Shown: piece after piece, positions 46,583-55,494 of the stretch | How positions within the stretch are numbered: the first letter of the stretch is position 1 | How the letters are laid out: each line of letters begins with the position of its first letter | From: Ferruginibacter sp. | Lineage (GTDB): Bacteria > Bacteroidota > Bacteroidia > Chitinophagales > Chitinophagaceae | Assembly (NCBI GenBank): GCA_025352695.1 | Contig: JANXSK010000041.1 | Coordinates: 29,151 to 93,150 of the forward strand | Length of the DNA: 64,000 bases | Reading direction: 5' to 3' | Translations under genes and position numbers: made by a program | Notes under the pieces: model-generated | The model's database searches: none | What the model was told of the DNA's origin: nothing | Seen by the model: only the letters and a program-made list of their open reading frames with translations

Positions 46583-46615
46583 AAAAAAGGATAGTCAAAT
46601 TGACTACCCTTTTTT
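46583..46615. terminator. Bidirectional rho-independent terminator
   Basis: AAAAAAGG-a-TAGTC-aaatt-GACTA-c-CCTTTTTT forms a long stem with one mismatch and T-runs on both strands. It lies between the convergent DUF1080 and ThuA genes. Confidence 0.85.
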
Positions 46616-46682
46616 ATAAAAGAAAATTTATCCTGTTGCAACAAACCTATTTTTTTGTAAGCACATGTAATGCATCATTCAC

Positions 46683-47441
46683 TTATTTTACTCCCATCGA
46701 ATATTTAATACCCCCAAGTATATGTTGCAAAAACAATGGCTCGCTATAAGATTCAGTGGTATGTCCTAATTCAGTATAAAATACTTTTCCTCCCTCATAA
46801 CTATGGTACCAGGCCATTGGGTGATTACCGCCATTTTTTCCTCCAGTATAAGATGTTTCATCAATCTTAATTAAAACGGTTACATCGGGATTCATATTTT
46901 TAAAATTGTACCACTCATCCTTTCTTGTCCAGGTAGCGGATAAATGTTTGGTGGATAAATGCGTATTATCAACTACTACTAATTTAGCTTCCTGCTGCTG
47001 CGGATGCGATAAAAAACTTGCCCCTACCATTTTTACATACCATGGCCATTCGTACTCACAATCAGTTGCAGCATGTATGCCTACAAACCCACCTCCATTG
47101 TGTATAAAATTTTGCAATGCCACTTCCTGCTCTTTGCCTAAAACGGTACCGGTAGTACTTAAAAAAACAATTGTGTTAAATTTTTTTAAATTGTCATCCG
47201 TAAAATATGCGGAGTCTTCCGTAGCATCAACATCAAAATTATTTGTTGTGCCTAATTTTTTTATGGCGGCAATGCCCACTTCTATACTTTCGTGCCGGAA
47301 GCCACTTGTTTTTGAAAAAATAAGCACATTATTTTTTTTAACGGAAGCTGGTTGTGCTGTGTTTTTTTGAAAAGCAAAAGAGGCAACGACAATTAGTCCT
47401 AAAAAAAGTAAACGGGTAAATAAATTGGTAAGCAGTTTCAT
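46683..47441 (-). CDS. ThuA-domain protein
   Basis: A 252-residue class I glutamine-amidotransferase-like protein of the ThuA family. It has a signal peptide or anchor (MKLLTNLFTRLLFLGLIVVASFAFQ), then VLIFSKTSGFRHESI, FVGIHAATDCEYEW, NHPMAWYHSYEGGKVFYTELGH and HILGGIKYSMG. In alpha-proteobacteria ThuA/ThuB act in 3-keto-trehalose metabolism, which suits this gene's neighbours. The ATG at 47441 starts 4 bp after the upstream DUF1080 stop, so the ORF extension to 47564 is rejected. Confidence 0.88.
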   Translation of the reverse strand: MKLLTNLFTRLLFLGLIVVASFAFQKNTAQPASVKKNNVLIFSKTSGFRHESIEVGIAAIKKLGTTNNFDVDATEDSAYFTDDNLKKFNTIVFLSTTGTVLGKEQEVALQNFIHNGGGFVGIHAATDCEYEWPWYVKMVGASFLSHPQQQEAKLVVVDNTHLSTKHLSATWTRKDEWYNFKNMNPDVTVLIKIDETSYTGGKNGGNHPMAWYHSYEGGKVFYTELGHTTESYSEPLFLQHILGGIKYSMGVK

Positions 47442-47445
47442 ATTT

Positions 47446-48174
47446 TTATAAATTTTTAATGTTGATATTGCGATACCAAACGGTATTGCCGTGATCTTGT
47501 AATGCGATTTTTCCCTTTTTAAAAGTTCCAAAATCGGGCATGTCTTTAAATTTACTATTGGCAATTAATTGTTTCCAGTTATCACCCCACATAGTAGTTG
47601 TAACTACGTTGGTTCCATTTAAAAATATTTCCAACTTGCCTTTATTACTGATAATTTCTACAGCATTCCACTCACCAACTGGCTTTACTGGTTCTGATGA
47701 ACTTTTAATAAGATCGTATAAATCACCGGCCCGATGTTTAGTAATTTTTCCGTCCGGATGTCCATCATTATCCAGCACCTGAATTTCTGGTCCTGTTTTG
47801 TAAGTTTCCTGATATTTCGCAGCATCTTCTTTTACATTGAAGATAATACCGCTGTTACCTTTTGCAGAGATTTTCCATTCTAATTTCAAATCAAAATTTT
47901 CATATTCAGCGTCTGTAACTATATCACCACCTTCCTTTACAGATGGATCATTCATTATTGCACCATTAACTATTTTCCAGCGTGGACCAACGCTACTTTT
48001 TCCATAAGTGTGCCAGCCCTTTGTTGTTTTACCATCAAATAATGGCATCCAACCTTCTTTGCCCGAGATCGGAATCATGCAATCAACAGCAGGCTTTGGT
48101 ATAATTGTTTTTAGCAGAGCCGAATCATTATTTGTTGATAAAAAAGAAAGCAGGGCAATCGTTATTATTTTCAT
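47446..48174 (-). CDS. DUF1080 protein (3-keto-disaccharide hydrolase domain)
   Basis: A 242-residue secreted protein with a short signal sequence (MKIITIALLSFLS) and one DUF1080 domain: WMPLFDGKTTKGWHTY, EWKISAKGNSGIIFNV, PEIQVLDNDGHPD and WYRNINIKNL. It is clearly a paralogue of the DUF1080 protein at 45797 but divergent, so the two may act on different 3-keto-glycosides. It is tightly coupled to ThuA downstream (4 bp) and to the cytochrome c upstream (9 bp), forming one operon. Confidence 0.9.
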   Translation of the reverse strand: MKIITIALLSFLSTNNDSALLKTIIPKPAVDCMIPISGKEGWMPLFDGKTTKGWHTYGKSSVGPRWKIVNGAIMNDPSVKEGGDIVTDAEYENFDLKLEWKISAKGNSGIIFNVKEDAAKYQETYKTGPEIQVLDNDGHPDGKITKHRAGDLYDLIKSSSEPVKPVGEWNAVEIISNKGKLEIFLNGTNVVTTTMWGDNWKQLIANSKFKDMPDFGTFKKGKIALQDHGNTVWYRNINIKNL

Positions 48175-48183
48175 ACTTATTCT

Positions 48184-48579
48184 TTATTTATTTTTTAGCA
48201 ATAAAACATATTTAGCAAGTGATTTTGCATCTTCAATAGATAATTTATCGTGTGCTGCCATAGGAATACTTCCCCAGTTACCTTGGCCACCTTTAATTAT
48301 TTTGTGTGCCAGGGTATCTATAGTTTCAGGCGTATCAGGGTATTTATTGGCAATATCCCGGAATGCAGGGCCTATTAATTTTTCATCAATTTTATGACAG
48401 GTAGCACAATCTGAATTCTTGATAAGTTCAAGGCCTTTTTGAAATTCAGGACTGTCAGTAGGATCGGCTTTGGCAATTTGAGTGGGTTCAGTTTTAGCCA
48501 CTGTTTTTGCATCGCCGGTACCATTGTTGCATGCATAGATGCCAGTAGTTAACAAACAAATGGTGATAATTCTTTTCAT
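48184..48579 (-). CDS. Monohaem cytochrome c lipoprotein
   Basis: A 131-residue class I cytochrome c. The signal sequence MKRIITICLLTTGIYAC ends in a lipobox with Cys17, so it is probably membrane-anchored in the periplasm. The haem motif CATCH is at residues 58-62 and the likely axial Met is in GSIPMAAH (107). It lies in the sugar operon between the TIM-barrel isomerase and DUF1080 genes. It could accept electrons from the GMC dehydrogenases encoded further on, which is an inference from context. Confidence 0.9.
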   Translation of the reverse strand: MKRIITICLLTTGIYACNNGTGDAKTVAKTEPTQIAKADPTDSPEFQKGLELIKNSDCATCHKIDEKLIGPAFRDIANKYPDTPETIDTLAHKIIKGGQGNWGSIPMAAHDKLSIEDAKSLAKYVLLLKNK

Positions 48580-48620
48580 GTAAAAATGTTTTTTAATTAA
48601 AATTATAATTGATAAAATTA

Positions 48621-49676
48621 CTAATCTAATCCCAAAATAGTACGGTTAAATTTTTCGTTGCTTCCCGTATTGGCAAAATCATCAAATGCTTTTTCTGTTA
48701 CCCTAATAATATGGTCTTTGATAAATACAGAACCTTCTCTTGCACCATCTTCCGGATGTTTAATGGCACATTCCCACTCCATTACTGCCCAACCTTTATA
48801 ATTATAGGCGGCAAGTTTACTAAAGATTGCTTTAAAATCAACCTGTCCATCGCCCAACGAACGGAAACGGCCTGCCCTGTCAATCCAGTTTTGATAACCG
48901 CCATAAACACCCTGCTTACCTGTTGGGTTAAACTCAGCATCTTTAACATGAAACATTTTAATGCGTTCCTGATAATGATCTATGTATGTTAAATAATCGA
49001 GGCATTGCAACACAAAATGAGAGGGATCGTATAATAAACAAGCTCTTTTATGGTTGTTTACTTTCTCTAAAAACATTTCGTAACTAACCCCATCATGCAG
49101 GTCTTCACCGGGATGAATTTCATAACACAGATCAATACCCTGCTCATCAAAATGATTTAATATTGGTAACCATCTTTTTGCCAGTTCAGTAAAACCAGTT
49201 TCAACCAATCCTGTGGGGCGCTGTGGCCATGGGTAAACGGTGTGCCACAACAAAGCGCCGCTAAAAGTGCCGTGGGCGCTTAATCCCAGGTTTTTAGAAG
49301 CAATAGCGGCATACTTTAATTGTTGTACCGCCCATTCAGTTCTTGCTTTAGGATTGTTGCGAAATGCTTCCGGCGCAAAGCCGTCAAACAAAGCATCGTA
49401 GGCCGGGTTAACTGCTACCAGTTGCCCTTGCAAGTGCGTTGATAATTCTGTTATCTCTAATCCGCAACTGTTTACAATGCCTTTTAATTCATCACAATAA
49501 GTTTTACTTTCAGCGGCCTTTTGCAAGTCAATCAGGCGGCTATCCCAGGTTGGAATTTGCACGCCAACAAACCCAATGCTTTTGGCCCATGTACAAATGC
49601 TCTCCAGCGAATTAAAGGGAGCAGTATCACCCATAAATTGAGCAAGAAAAATTCCGGGTCCTTTTAATGTTGTCAT
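48621..49676 (-). CDS. Sugar phosphate isomerase/epimerase family TIM barrel
   Basis: A 351-residue protein of the xylose-isomerase-like/AP-endonuclease-2 superfamily. SIGFVGVQIPTW, LCYEIHPGEDLHDG (metal Glu/His), LLYDPSHFVLQ, MFHVKDAEF and WAVMEWECA are the metal-site strands. It has no signal peptide, so it is cytoplasmic unless exported otherwise. Members of this fold act on keto sugars, including 3-keto-glycosides. It is 42 bp upstream of the cytochrome gene on the same strand. Confidence 0.87.
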   Translation of the reverse strand: MTTLKGPGIFLAQFMGDTAPFNSLESICTWAKSIGFVGVQIPTWDSRLIDLQKAAESKTYCDELKGIVNSCGLEITELSTHLQGQLVAVNPAYDALFDGFAPEAFRNNPKARTEWAVQQLKYAAIASKNLGLSAHGTFSGALLWHTVYPWPQRPTGLVETGFTELAKRWLPILNHFDEQGIDLCYEIHPGEDLHDGVSYEMFLEKVNNHKRACLLYDPSHFVLQCLDYLTYIDHYQERIKMFHVKDAEFNPTGKQGVYGGYQNWIDRAGRFRSLGDGQVDFKAIFSKLAAYNYKGWAVMEWECAIKHPEDGAREGSVFIKDHIIRVTEKAFDDFANTGSNEKFNRTILGLD

Positions 49677-49754
49677 AATTATGTTGTTAAAAAATTTAAT
49701 TTTTAATACTATTTTCCGGGCTAAGTGGCTATGTGAATCATTGTTGTGTCACTT

Positions 49755-49821
49755 GCCGACCTTGTCGGCATCCCGATGTTACACTTGAATCGGGACTTGT
49801 ACCTTTTCAACTTTTTGGTAC
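49755..49821. repeat. Cluster of three intergenic hairpins
   Basis: GCCGAC-ctt-GTCGGC, then TCCCGAT-n11-ATCGGGA, then GTACC-n13-GGTAC lie side by side in the 268-bp gap between the isomerase and Gfo/Idh genes. Base composition is GC-richer than the surroundings. It looks like a mobile intergenic palindrome unit rather than a plain terminator. Confidence 0.5.
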
Positions 49822-49944
49822 TCTTTCTAAATTCGCTACCGTATTTATTTATTATATTTTACAACAGCAACGAACAACCAATTAAGTGCATAGTTCACAA
49901 ATAGAAAGAAATCAAACATCATAAATCAGCCATCAGACATTGCC

Positions 49945-51108
49945 TTATACAGTGTGTGCAAACCATTTTTTATCCGACTGGCTACTAGCTACTACATTAT
50001 CAATAAACGCCATGCCTCTAATACCATCCTCTACTGAAGGAAAATCCAATGCCTCTTTAGAAGGTATTGTTCCGTCAATTTTAGCAGATAAAGCTTGTGC
50101 AAAATTTCTATAGATATTTGCAAAAGCTTCCAGGTATCCTTCCGGATGACCGCCAGGTGTGCGACAACTGTTTTTTGCAAAGCTTGATAGTGCTGCATAA
50201 TTGGCTCCGGCTCTTAATATTTGGGTAGGTTGATCAAGCCATTTTACCAGCAATGTGTTAGGCTCGTGTTGTGCCCATTCAATACCACCCTTTTCTCCGT
50301 ACACTCTAATCTTTAGTGCATTTTCTTCACCCGCTGCCACCTGCGATGCCATTAAAACACCGGCTGCTCCGTTATTAAATCTTAGCAATACACTTCCATC
50401 ATCATCCAGGGCACGGCCATCTACTAAAATATTTAAATCGGCACACAATTGTGTTATTTGCAAACCCGAAATGTATTCTGCCAGGTGAGCAGCATGCGTA
50501 CCTATATCGCCCATGCAACCACTTTTACCACTTTTTGTAGGATCAGTTCTCCACGCAGCCTGTGCATTGCCTTCTCTTTCACTTAATTTACTAAGCCATC
50601 CTTGCGGATACTCTACCCATACTTTTCTTATCTTTCCCAGCGTACCTTCTGCACACATAGCCTTTGCCTGCTTTACCATTGGGTAGCCTGAATAAGTATG
50701 TGTTAAACAAAGAATCAAACCAGTTTCTTCTACTTTGGCTTTTAATTGCCTTGCTTCATCTAATGTAAAGGCAATTGGCTTTTCAATTACTACATGAAAG
50801 CCATGATCCAGCGCCATCATTGCAGGTGCAAAGTGGGCAAAGTTGGGTGTAACGATGGTTACAAAATCAATTCTTTTATCAGCAGGCAATTCACTTTCTT
50901 TTTTTATCAATTCGTCGTAAGTAAGGTAAGTCCGTTCTTTTGGTAAAAAAAGCATTTCACCTGATTCACGGGCAATATCAGGGTTAATACTTAATGCCCC
51001 CGCTGCTATTTCTATCAGCCCATCCATGTTAGCTGCAAGGCGATGTATAGCACCAATGAAAGCGTCTTTACCACCTCCAATCATTCCCATCCGTAATTTT
51101 CTGTTCAT
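49945..51108 (-). CDS. Gfo/Idh/MocA-family oxidoreductase
   Basis: A 387-residue NAD(P)-dependent oxidoreductase. The N-terminal Rossmann motif is MGMIGGGKDAFIGAIHR, followed by VTIVTPNFAHFAP and the catalytic-region EKPIAFTLDEA. The C-terminal half includes GCMGDIGTHAAHLAEY with the active-site Asp/His. The family oxidises or reduces sugar hydroxyls or keto groups, including at C3. It heads the minus-strand sugar operon and is divergent from the MFS transporter gene. Confidence 0.9.
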   Translation of the reverse strand: MNRKLRMGMIGGGKDAFIGAIHRLAANMDGLIEIAAGALSINPDIARESGEMLFLPKERTYLTYDELIKKESELPADKRIDFVTIVTPNFAHFAPAMMALDHGFHVVIEKPIAFTLDEARQLKAKVEETGLILCLTHTYSGYPMVKQAKAMCAEGTLGKIRKVWVEYPQGWLSKLSEREGNAQAAWRTDPTKSGKSGCMGDIGTHAAHLAEYISGLQITQLCADLNILVDGRALDDDGSVLLRFNNGAAGVLMASQVAAGEENALKIRVYGEKGGIEWAQHEPNTLLVKWLDQPTQILRAGANYAALSSFAKNSCRTPGGHPEGYLEAFANIYRNFAQALSAKIDGTIPSKEALDFPSVEDGIRGMAFIDNVVASSQSDKKWFAHTV

Positions 51109-51462
51109 ATTTTTTTAATTAAAAGTGATTGATTTTTTATTATGCAACTAATATTAAAAACAACAAGGTGGCTATAAAAATTTAAGTTGTTTTTCTTATA
51201 AAAGGTAATGGCATCTCGTTTATTTATCAGGTTAAAATTATCATTTTTATTTTATAGATAACTTTAATCAGTTTTAAAATTATATTTAAGATGGTAAATT
51301 TAAGAAAGGCTGGCCGGTAAATACACAACAGCAAAAAAATAAAAATAAAAAATTCCCAATTATAATAAATATCCAATTATCAATATTTTTATTAACGATT
51401 GGTTGTTTTAGTTGGAGAAATACTTAACTTGTCATTTCATTGTTCAAAAAAACCTAACGACT
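51109..51462. other. Divergent promoter region
   Basis: About 354 bp between the divergent Gfo/Idh and MFS genes. It contains a perfect 9-bp inverted repeat AAAAACAAC...GTTGTTTTT (51156-51194), which may be a regulatory hairpin or operator. Nothing else stands out. Confidence 0.5.
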
Positions 51463-52752
51463 ATGCCTGCCAATATTCAAAAAAAACAACTGTTTTTAGC
51501 AAGTTGCCTTGCTCTTCTTGTGACTTCACTTTCCTTTGGCATACGTGCCGGAATTCTAGGTCGCCTTGGAGAAAAATTTAGTTTAGATGCCCAGCAACTT
51601 GGAACAATTGCGGCAACAGCTTTTTGGGGCTTCCCCTTAGCTATTGTAATTGGCGGAATGATAGTGGATGCCATAGGCATGAAAAAATTATTGATTGGTG
51701 CATTTGTATTTCATTTAGCAGGTATTGTATTAACCGTATTAGCAACAGGTTACTGGAGTTTATTTATTTCAACACTGTTTATAGGTATTGCAAATGGTAC
51801 CGTTGAAGCAGCATGTAATCCGCTGGTTGCAACTATACACAGCGACAATAAAACTACCAAACTAAATCACTTTCATTTATGGTTTCCAGGTGGCATTGTA
51901 ATTGGAACACTCCTGGTTTTCTTTTTAGATAAAATTGGTATTGGTTGGCAAGTTCAGGTTGGGTTAATGATTATTCCTACACTTATATATGGCTTCTTAT
52001 TTAACAAATTGGAATTTCCGGTTACTGAAAGAGTATCAAGTGGTATATCAACTTCAGAAATGTATAAATCACTTCTTAATCCACTGTTTTTATTAATGAT
52101 GATTTTAATGTTTGGTACCGCTATCACAGAATTGTTTACAGGGCAATGGATTGATGTATTGTTAAAAAATGTTACCGACAATGCCATTTTATTATTGACC
52201 ATCGAAACTGGTGTAATGGTTTTGGGCAGAGCCTTTGCAGGTCCTGTAGTACATAAACTTTCCCCTACCGGTGTTTTATTATTGTCTGCAATATTTGCAG
52301 CAATAGGTTTATATCTTCTTGGGCATACAACAGGAAATATGCTGTTTGTTGGTGCTTTTGTATTTGGCATCGGGGTATGTTATTTTTGGCCTACAATGCT
52401 GGGTTTTGTATCTGAAAATTTACCAAAAACAGGTGCCGTGGGGATGAACCTAATTGGTGGTGCAGGTATGTTTGCAGTATCGCTTTACATGATTTTTATG
52501 GGTGGTTATTACGATAAGCTGCAGGCCGCTCAATTGCCCGCCGGTTCTACCCTTCAAGCTTATAGAGATCCTTCAGCAACACCTGCTATGGTATCTGCAT
52601 TAAATGAAGCTAAGAAAGCCGCTGGTCCAGAAATCATTAATGCAACACTCACAATACCCATCATTTTAATTATTGCTTTTACTGCTTTATTTTTTTACAT
52701 GCGTTCAAAAAAACAAGCCCAGGTTCAATCATTTTCTAATTCAATTGCTTAA
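51463..52752 (+). CDS. MFS sugar transporter
   Basis: A 429-residue major-facilitator protein with about 12 transmembrane helices. Visible parts include FGIRAGILGRLGEKFSLD, GMIVDAIGMKKLLIG (motif A-like loop), GTVEAACNPLVATI and HLWFPGGIVIG. The length and the NPLVATI segment recall FucP/NanX-type sugar transporters. The ATG at 51463 is preferred because the TTG at 51412 adds a polar leader. It starts the plus-strand sugar operon and would import the cleaved or oxidised sugar. Confidence 0.88.
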   Translation: MPANIQKKQLFLASCLALLVTSLSFGIRAGILGRLGEKFSLDAQQLGTIAATAFWGFPLAIVIGGMIVDAIGMKKLLIGAFVFHLAGIVLTVLATGYWSLFISTLFIGIANGTVEAACNPLVATIHSDNKTTKLNHFHLWFPGGIVIGTLLVFFLDKIGIGWQVQVGLMIIPTLIYGFLFNKLEFPVTERVSSGISTSEMYKSLLNPLFLLMMILMFGTAITELFTGQWIDVLLKNVTDNAILLLTIETGVMVLGRAFAGPVVHKLSPTGVLLLSAIFAAIGLYLLGHTTGNMLFVGAFVFGIGVCYFWPTMLGFVSENLPKTGAVGMNLIGGAGMFAVSLYMIFMGGYYDKLQAAQLPAGSTLQAYRDPSATPAMVSALNEAKKAAGPEIINATLTIPIILIIAFTALFFYMRSKKQAQVQSFSNSIA

Positions 52753-52765
52753 ATTTTAACCCTAT

Positions 52766-53668
52766 ATGTCTGATAATCAAAATAGGCGCAATGCCATAAA
52801 AAATATGTTAGTTGGTTCAGCAGCACTGGGCTCTTCTTCCATGTTATCCTCTTTTTCAACAAAAGAAAAAACAATAGAAAATCAAGTGAAATTAAAAGGC
52901 AATATTAATCACTCCGTTTGCCAGTGGTGCTACGGTTTTATTCCGCTGGAGGAACTTTGCCAGGCGGTAAAAGAAATTGGTTTTGGTGCCGTTGATTTAA
53001 TCGGGCCTAAAGACTGGCCGATACTGCAGAAATATGGTTTGTTTAGTTCCATGTGCTATCATGGAGGTTCTATTAGTTTAACCAATGGGTTCAACAATAA
53101 AAAATATCATGAACAATTGATTAAAGATTATACAGAAGTAATTCCTTTGATGGTTAAAGCAGGTTACAAAAACGTAATTTGCTTTAGTGGAAGTCGCAAT
53201 GGCATGGATGATGAAACAGGTCTAAAAAATTGTGTTGAAGGACTGCAGAAAATTTTACCAATAGCAGAAAAAAACGGCATCATTATACAAATGGAATTAC
53301 TCAATAGCAAAGTTGATCATAAAGATTATATGTGCGATAAATCTGCCTGGGGAGTAGAATTGTGCAAACGTGCCGGGTCAGAAAATTTCAAATTGTTGTA
53401 TGATATTTACCACATGCAGATTGATGAAGGAGATGTGATCCGCACAATTCAAGATAACCACCAATATTTTGGTCATTACCATACGGGAGGTGTTCCGGGC
53501 AGGCACGAAATCGATGAAAGACAGGAATTATTTTATCCTGCCATTATGAAAGCAATCTTAGCTACTGGATTTAAAGATTATGTAGCACAGGAATTTATAC
53601 CATCTGCAAAAAAAAATAAAGATAAACTGGCCGATTTAAAAAAAGCCATTTTAATATGTGATGTGTAG
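52766..53668 (+). CDS. Hydroxypyruvate isomerase-like TIM barrel with Tat-like signal
   Basis: A 300-residue xylose-isomerase-like TIM barrel of the hydroxypyruvate isomerase group. The N-terminus NRRNAIKNMLVGSAALGSSS is a twin-arginine-like signal, suggesting export in folded form. Metal-site segments are IIQMELLNSKVDH, LLYDIYHMQIDEG, GHYHTGGVPGRHEID and YVAQEFIPS. It lies 13 bp after the transporter and about 100 bp before the first GMC oxidoreductase. The substrate is probably a sugar or keto-sugar in the periplasm. Confidence 0.87.
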   Translation: MSDNQNRRNAIKNMLVGSAALGSSSMLSSFSTKEKTIENQVKLKGNINHSVCQWCYGFIPLEELCQAVKEIGFGAVDLIGPKDWPILQKYGLFSSMCYHGGSISLTNGFNNKKYHEQLIKDYTEVIPLMVKAGYKNVICFSGSRNGMDDETGLKNCVEGLQKILPIAEKNGIIIQMELLNSKVDHKDYMCDKSAWGVELCKRAGSENFKLLYDIYHMQIDEGDVIRTIQDNHQYFGHYHTGGVPGRHEIDERQELFYPAIMKAILATGFKDYVAQEFIPSAKKNKDKLADLKKAILICDV

Positions 53669-53764
53669 TTTTTTACTGAACTTATTTGTAACAAATTAAA
53701 AAGAAGTTGCTTTAAAAAAATAAGAGTGATAATGACAAATAATTTTTAATTGATATAACAGAAA

Positions 53765-55444
53765 ATGCCAAATAATATATATGATGCAATTGTTGTAGGC
53801 TCAGGAATAAGCGGCGGATGGGCTGCAAAGGAGCTTACCGAAAAAGGGTTAAAAGTATTAATGCTGGAACGTGGACGTGATATTGAACACGTTAAAGATT
53901 ATGTAAATGCTAATAAGGAAGCATGGGATTTCCCTCATCGTGGCGAGCGTAGCCAGCAAATGATAATGGATTATCCTGTTTTAAAAAGAGATTATCCTTT
54001 AAATGAAACCAACCTTGATTTTTGGGCTAGTGATAAAGACAGTCCGTATACAGAAATAAAACGCTTCGACTGGTTTCGTGGTTACCATGTTGGTGGCCGC
54101 TCATTAATGTGGGGCAGACAAAGTTATCGTTGGAGCGATTTTGATTTTGAGGCAAATCTTAAAGATGGCATAGCTGTTGATTGGCCGGTACGATATAAGG
54201 ATATTGCTCCCTGGTATGATTATGTAGAAAAATTTGCGGGCATCAGTGGTTCAAGAGATGGTTTACCGCAATTACCGGATGGACAATTTATGCCTGCTAT
54301 GGATATGAACATTGTGGAGAAGGATGTGAGTGCAAGAATGAACAAACATTACAACAGTTTTAGAAAAATGATTATCGGCCGAACGGCCAATATAACTGAA
54401 CCATTACCTGGCAGAACCAATTGCCAGTATAGGGATAAATGCTGGCTCGGTTGTCCCTTTGGTGCTTATTTCAGCACCCAATCTTCTACATTACCTGCAG
54501 CAAGGGCAACTGGTAACCTAACATTAAGACCATGGAGTATTGTTACAAAAATTTTATACGATAAAGATAAAAAAAGAGCCACTGGTGTGGAGGTGTTAGA
54601 TGCAGAAGATAACAAAACTTATGTATACAATGCTAAAATAATTTTTCTTAATGCATCTACTTTAAACAGTGCATGGGTATTGATGAATTCTGCTACAGAC
54701 GTTTGGGAAGGTGGTTTAGGAAGTAGCAGTGGTGAATTAGGACATAACATTATGGATCATCACCTTGGTGTTGGAGCAGGCGGAACAGTAGAAGGCTTTG
54801 AAGATAAATATTTATTTGGCCGCAGGGCAAACGGAATTTATGTTCCAAGGTACCGTAACTTATTTGGCGATAAACGAGATTACCTGCGTGGTTTTGGCTA
54901 CCAGGGTGGAGCAAGCAGGGATGGATGGGGAAGAAATATTCCTGAATTTAATATTGGCGGCGAATTTAAAGATGCACTAAGTGAACCTGGCGCATGGTCA
55001 ATGGGTATCGGTGGTTTTGGAGAAACATTGCCTTATCACGAAAATAAAATATCCCTTGATAAAACAAAAAAAGATAAATGGGGTTTAAATGTTCTTGCAA
55101 TGGACATTGAATACAAAGAGAATGAAAAGAAGATGAGAATAGACATGCAGAGAGATGCAGAAGAAATGCTAACCATTGCAGGCGTTAAAAATGTAACCAG
55201 CTATAATGGTGATGGAACCTTGGGCAGAGGAATACATGAAATGGGTTCGGCCCGCATGGGAAGGGATTCAAAAACATCGGTACTTAATAGTTTTAACCAG
55301 GTATGGGATGCTCCAAATGTATTTGTAACGGATGGATCTTTTATGGTATCCGCAGCTTGCCAAAACCCATCTCTTACCTATATGGCTTTTACCGCAAGAG
55401 CTGCCGAGCATGCAGTAAGTGAATTAAAAAAAATGAATTTATAA
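53765..55444 (+). CDS. GMC-family oxidoreductase 1 (probable glucoside 3-dehydrogenase)
   Basis: A 559-residue FAD-dependent sugar dehydrogenase. It has the FAD motif DAIVVGSGISGGWAAKEL, GGRSLMWGRQSYRWSD, a cysteine cluster CQYRDKCWLGCPFGA like those of iron-sulfur GMC dehydrogenases, and the catalytic His in IHEMGSARMG with NPSLTYMA at the C-terminus. This group includes 3-dehydrogenases that oxidise glucosides at C3. There is no signal peptide on the protein, so export may rely on its small subunit. It lacks the MPxDSTxINNKA leader shared by copies 2-4. Confidence 0.9.
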   Translation: MPNNIYDAIVVGSGISGGWAAKELTEKGLKVLMLERGRDIEHVKDYVNANKEAWDFPHRGERSQQMIMDYPVLKRDYPLNETNLDFWASDKDSPYTEIKRFDWFRGYHVGGRSLMWGRQSYRWSDFDFEANLKDGIAVDWPVRYKDIAPWYDYVEKFAGISGSRDGLPQLPDGQFMPAMDMNIVEKDVSARMNKHYNSFRKMIIGRTANITEPLPGRTNCQYRDKCWLGCPFGAYFSTQSSTLPAARATGNLTLRPWSIVTKILYDKDKKRATGVEVLDAEDNKTYVYNAKIIFLNASTLNSAWVLMNSATDVWEGGLGSSSGELGHNIMDHHLGVGAGGTVEGFEDKYLFGRRANGIYVPRYRNLFGDKRDYLRGFGYQGGASRDGWGRNIPEFNIGGEFKDALSEPGAWSMGIGGFGETLPYHENKISLDKTKKDKWGLNVLAMDIEYKENEKKMRIDMQRDAEEMLTIAGVKNVTSYNGDGTLGRGIHEMGSARMGRDSKTSVLNSFNQVWDAPNVFVTDGSFMVSAACQNPSLTYMAFTARAAEHAVSELKKMNL

Positions 55445-55494
55445 TTATAATCCGTTTCAATTGCTTTATGCAATCGAAGCCACAAAAAGTAAAT

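Noticed and set aside
46906-47370. 154-codon plus-strand ORF with many Cys
   Set aside because: Antisense to the conserved ThuA-domain gene; the Cys-rich pattern comes from reverse reading of common codons.
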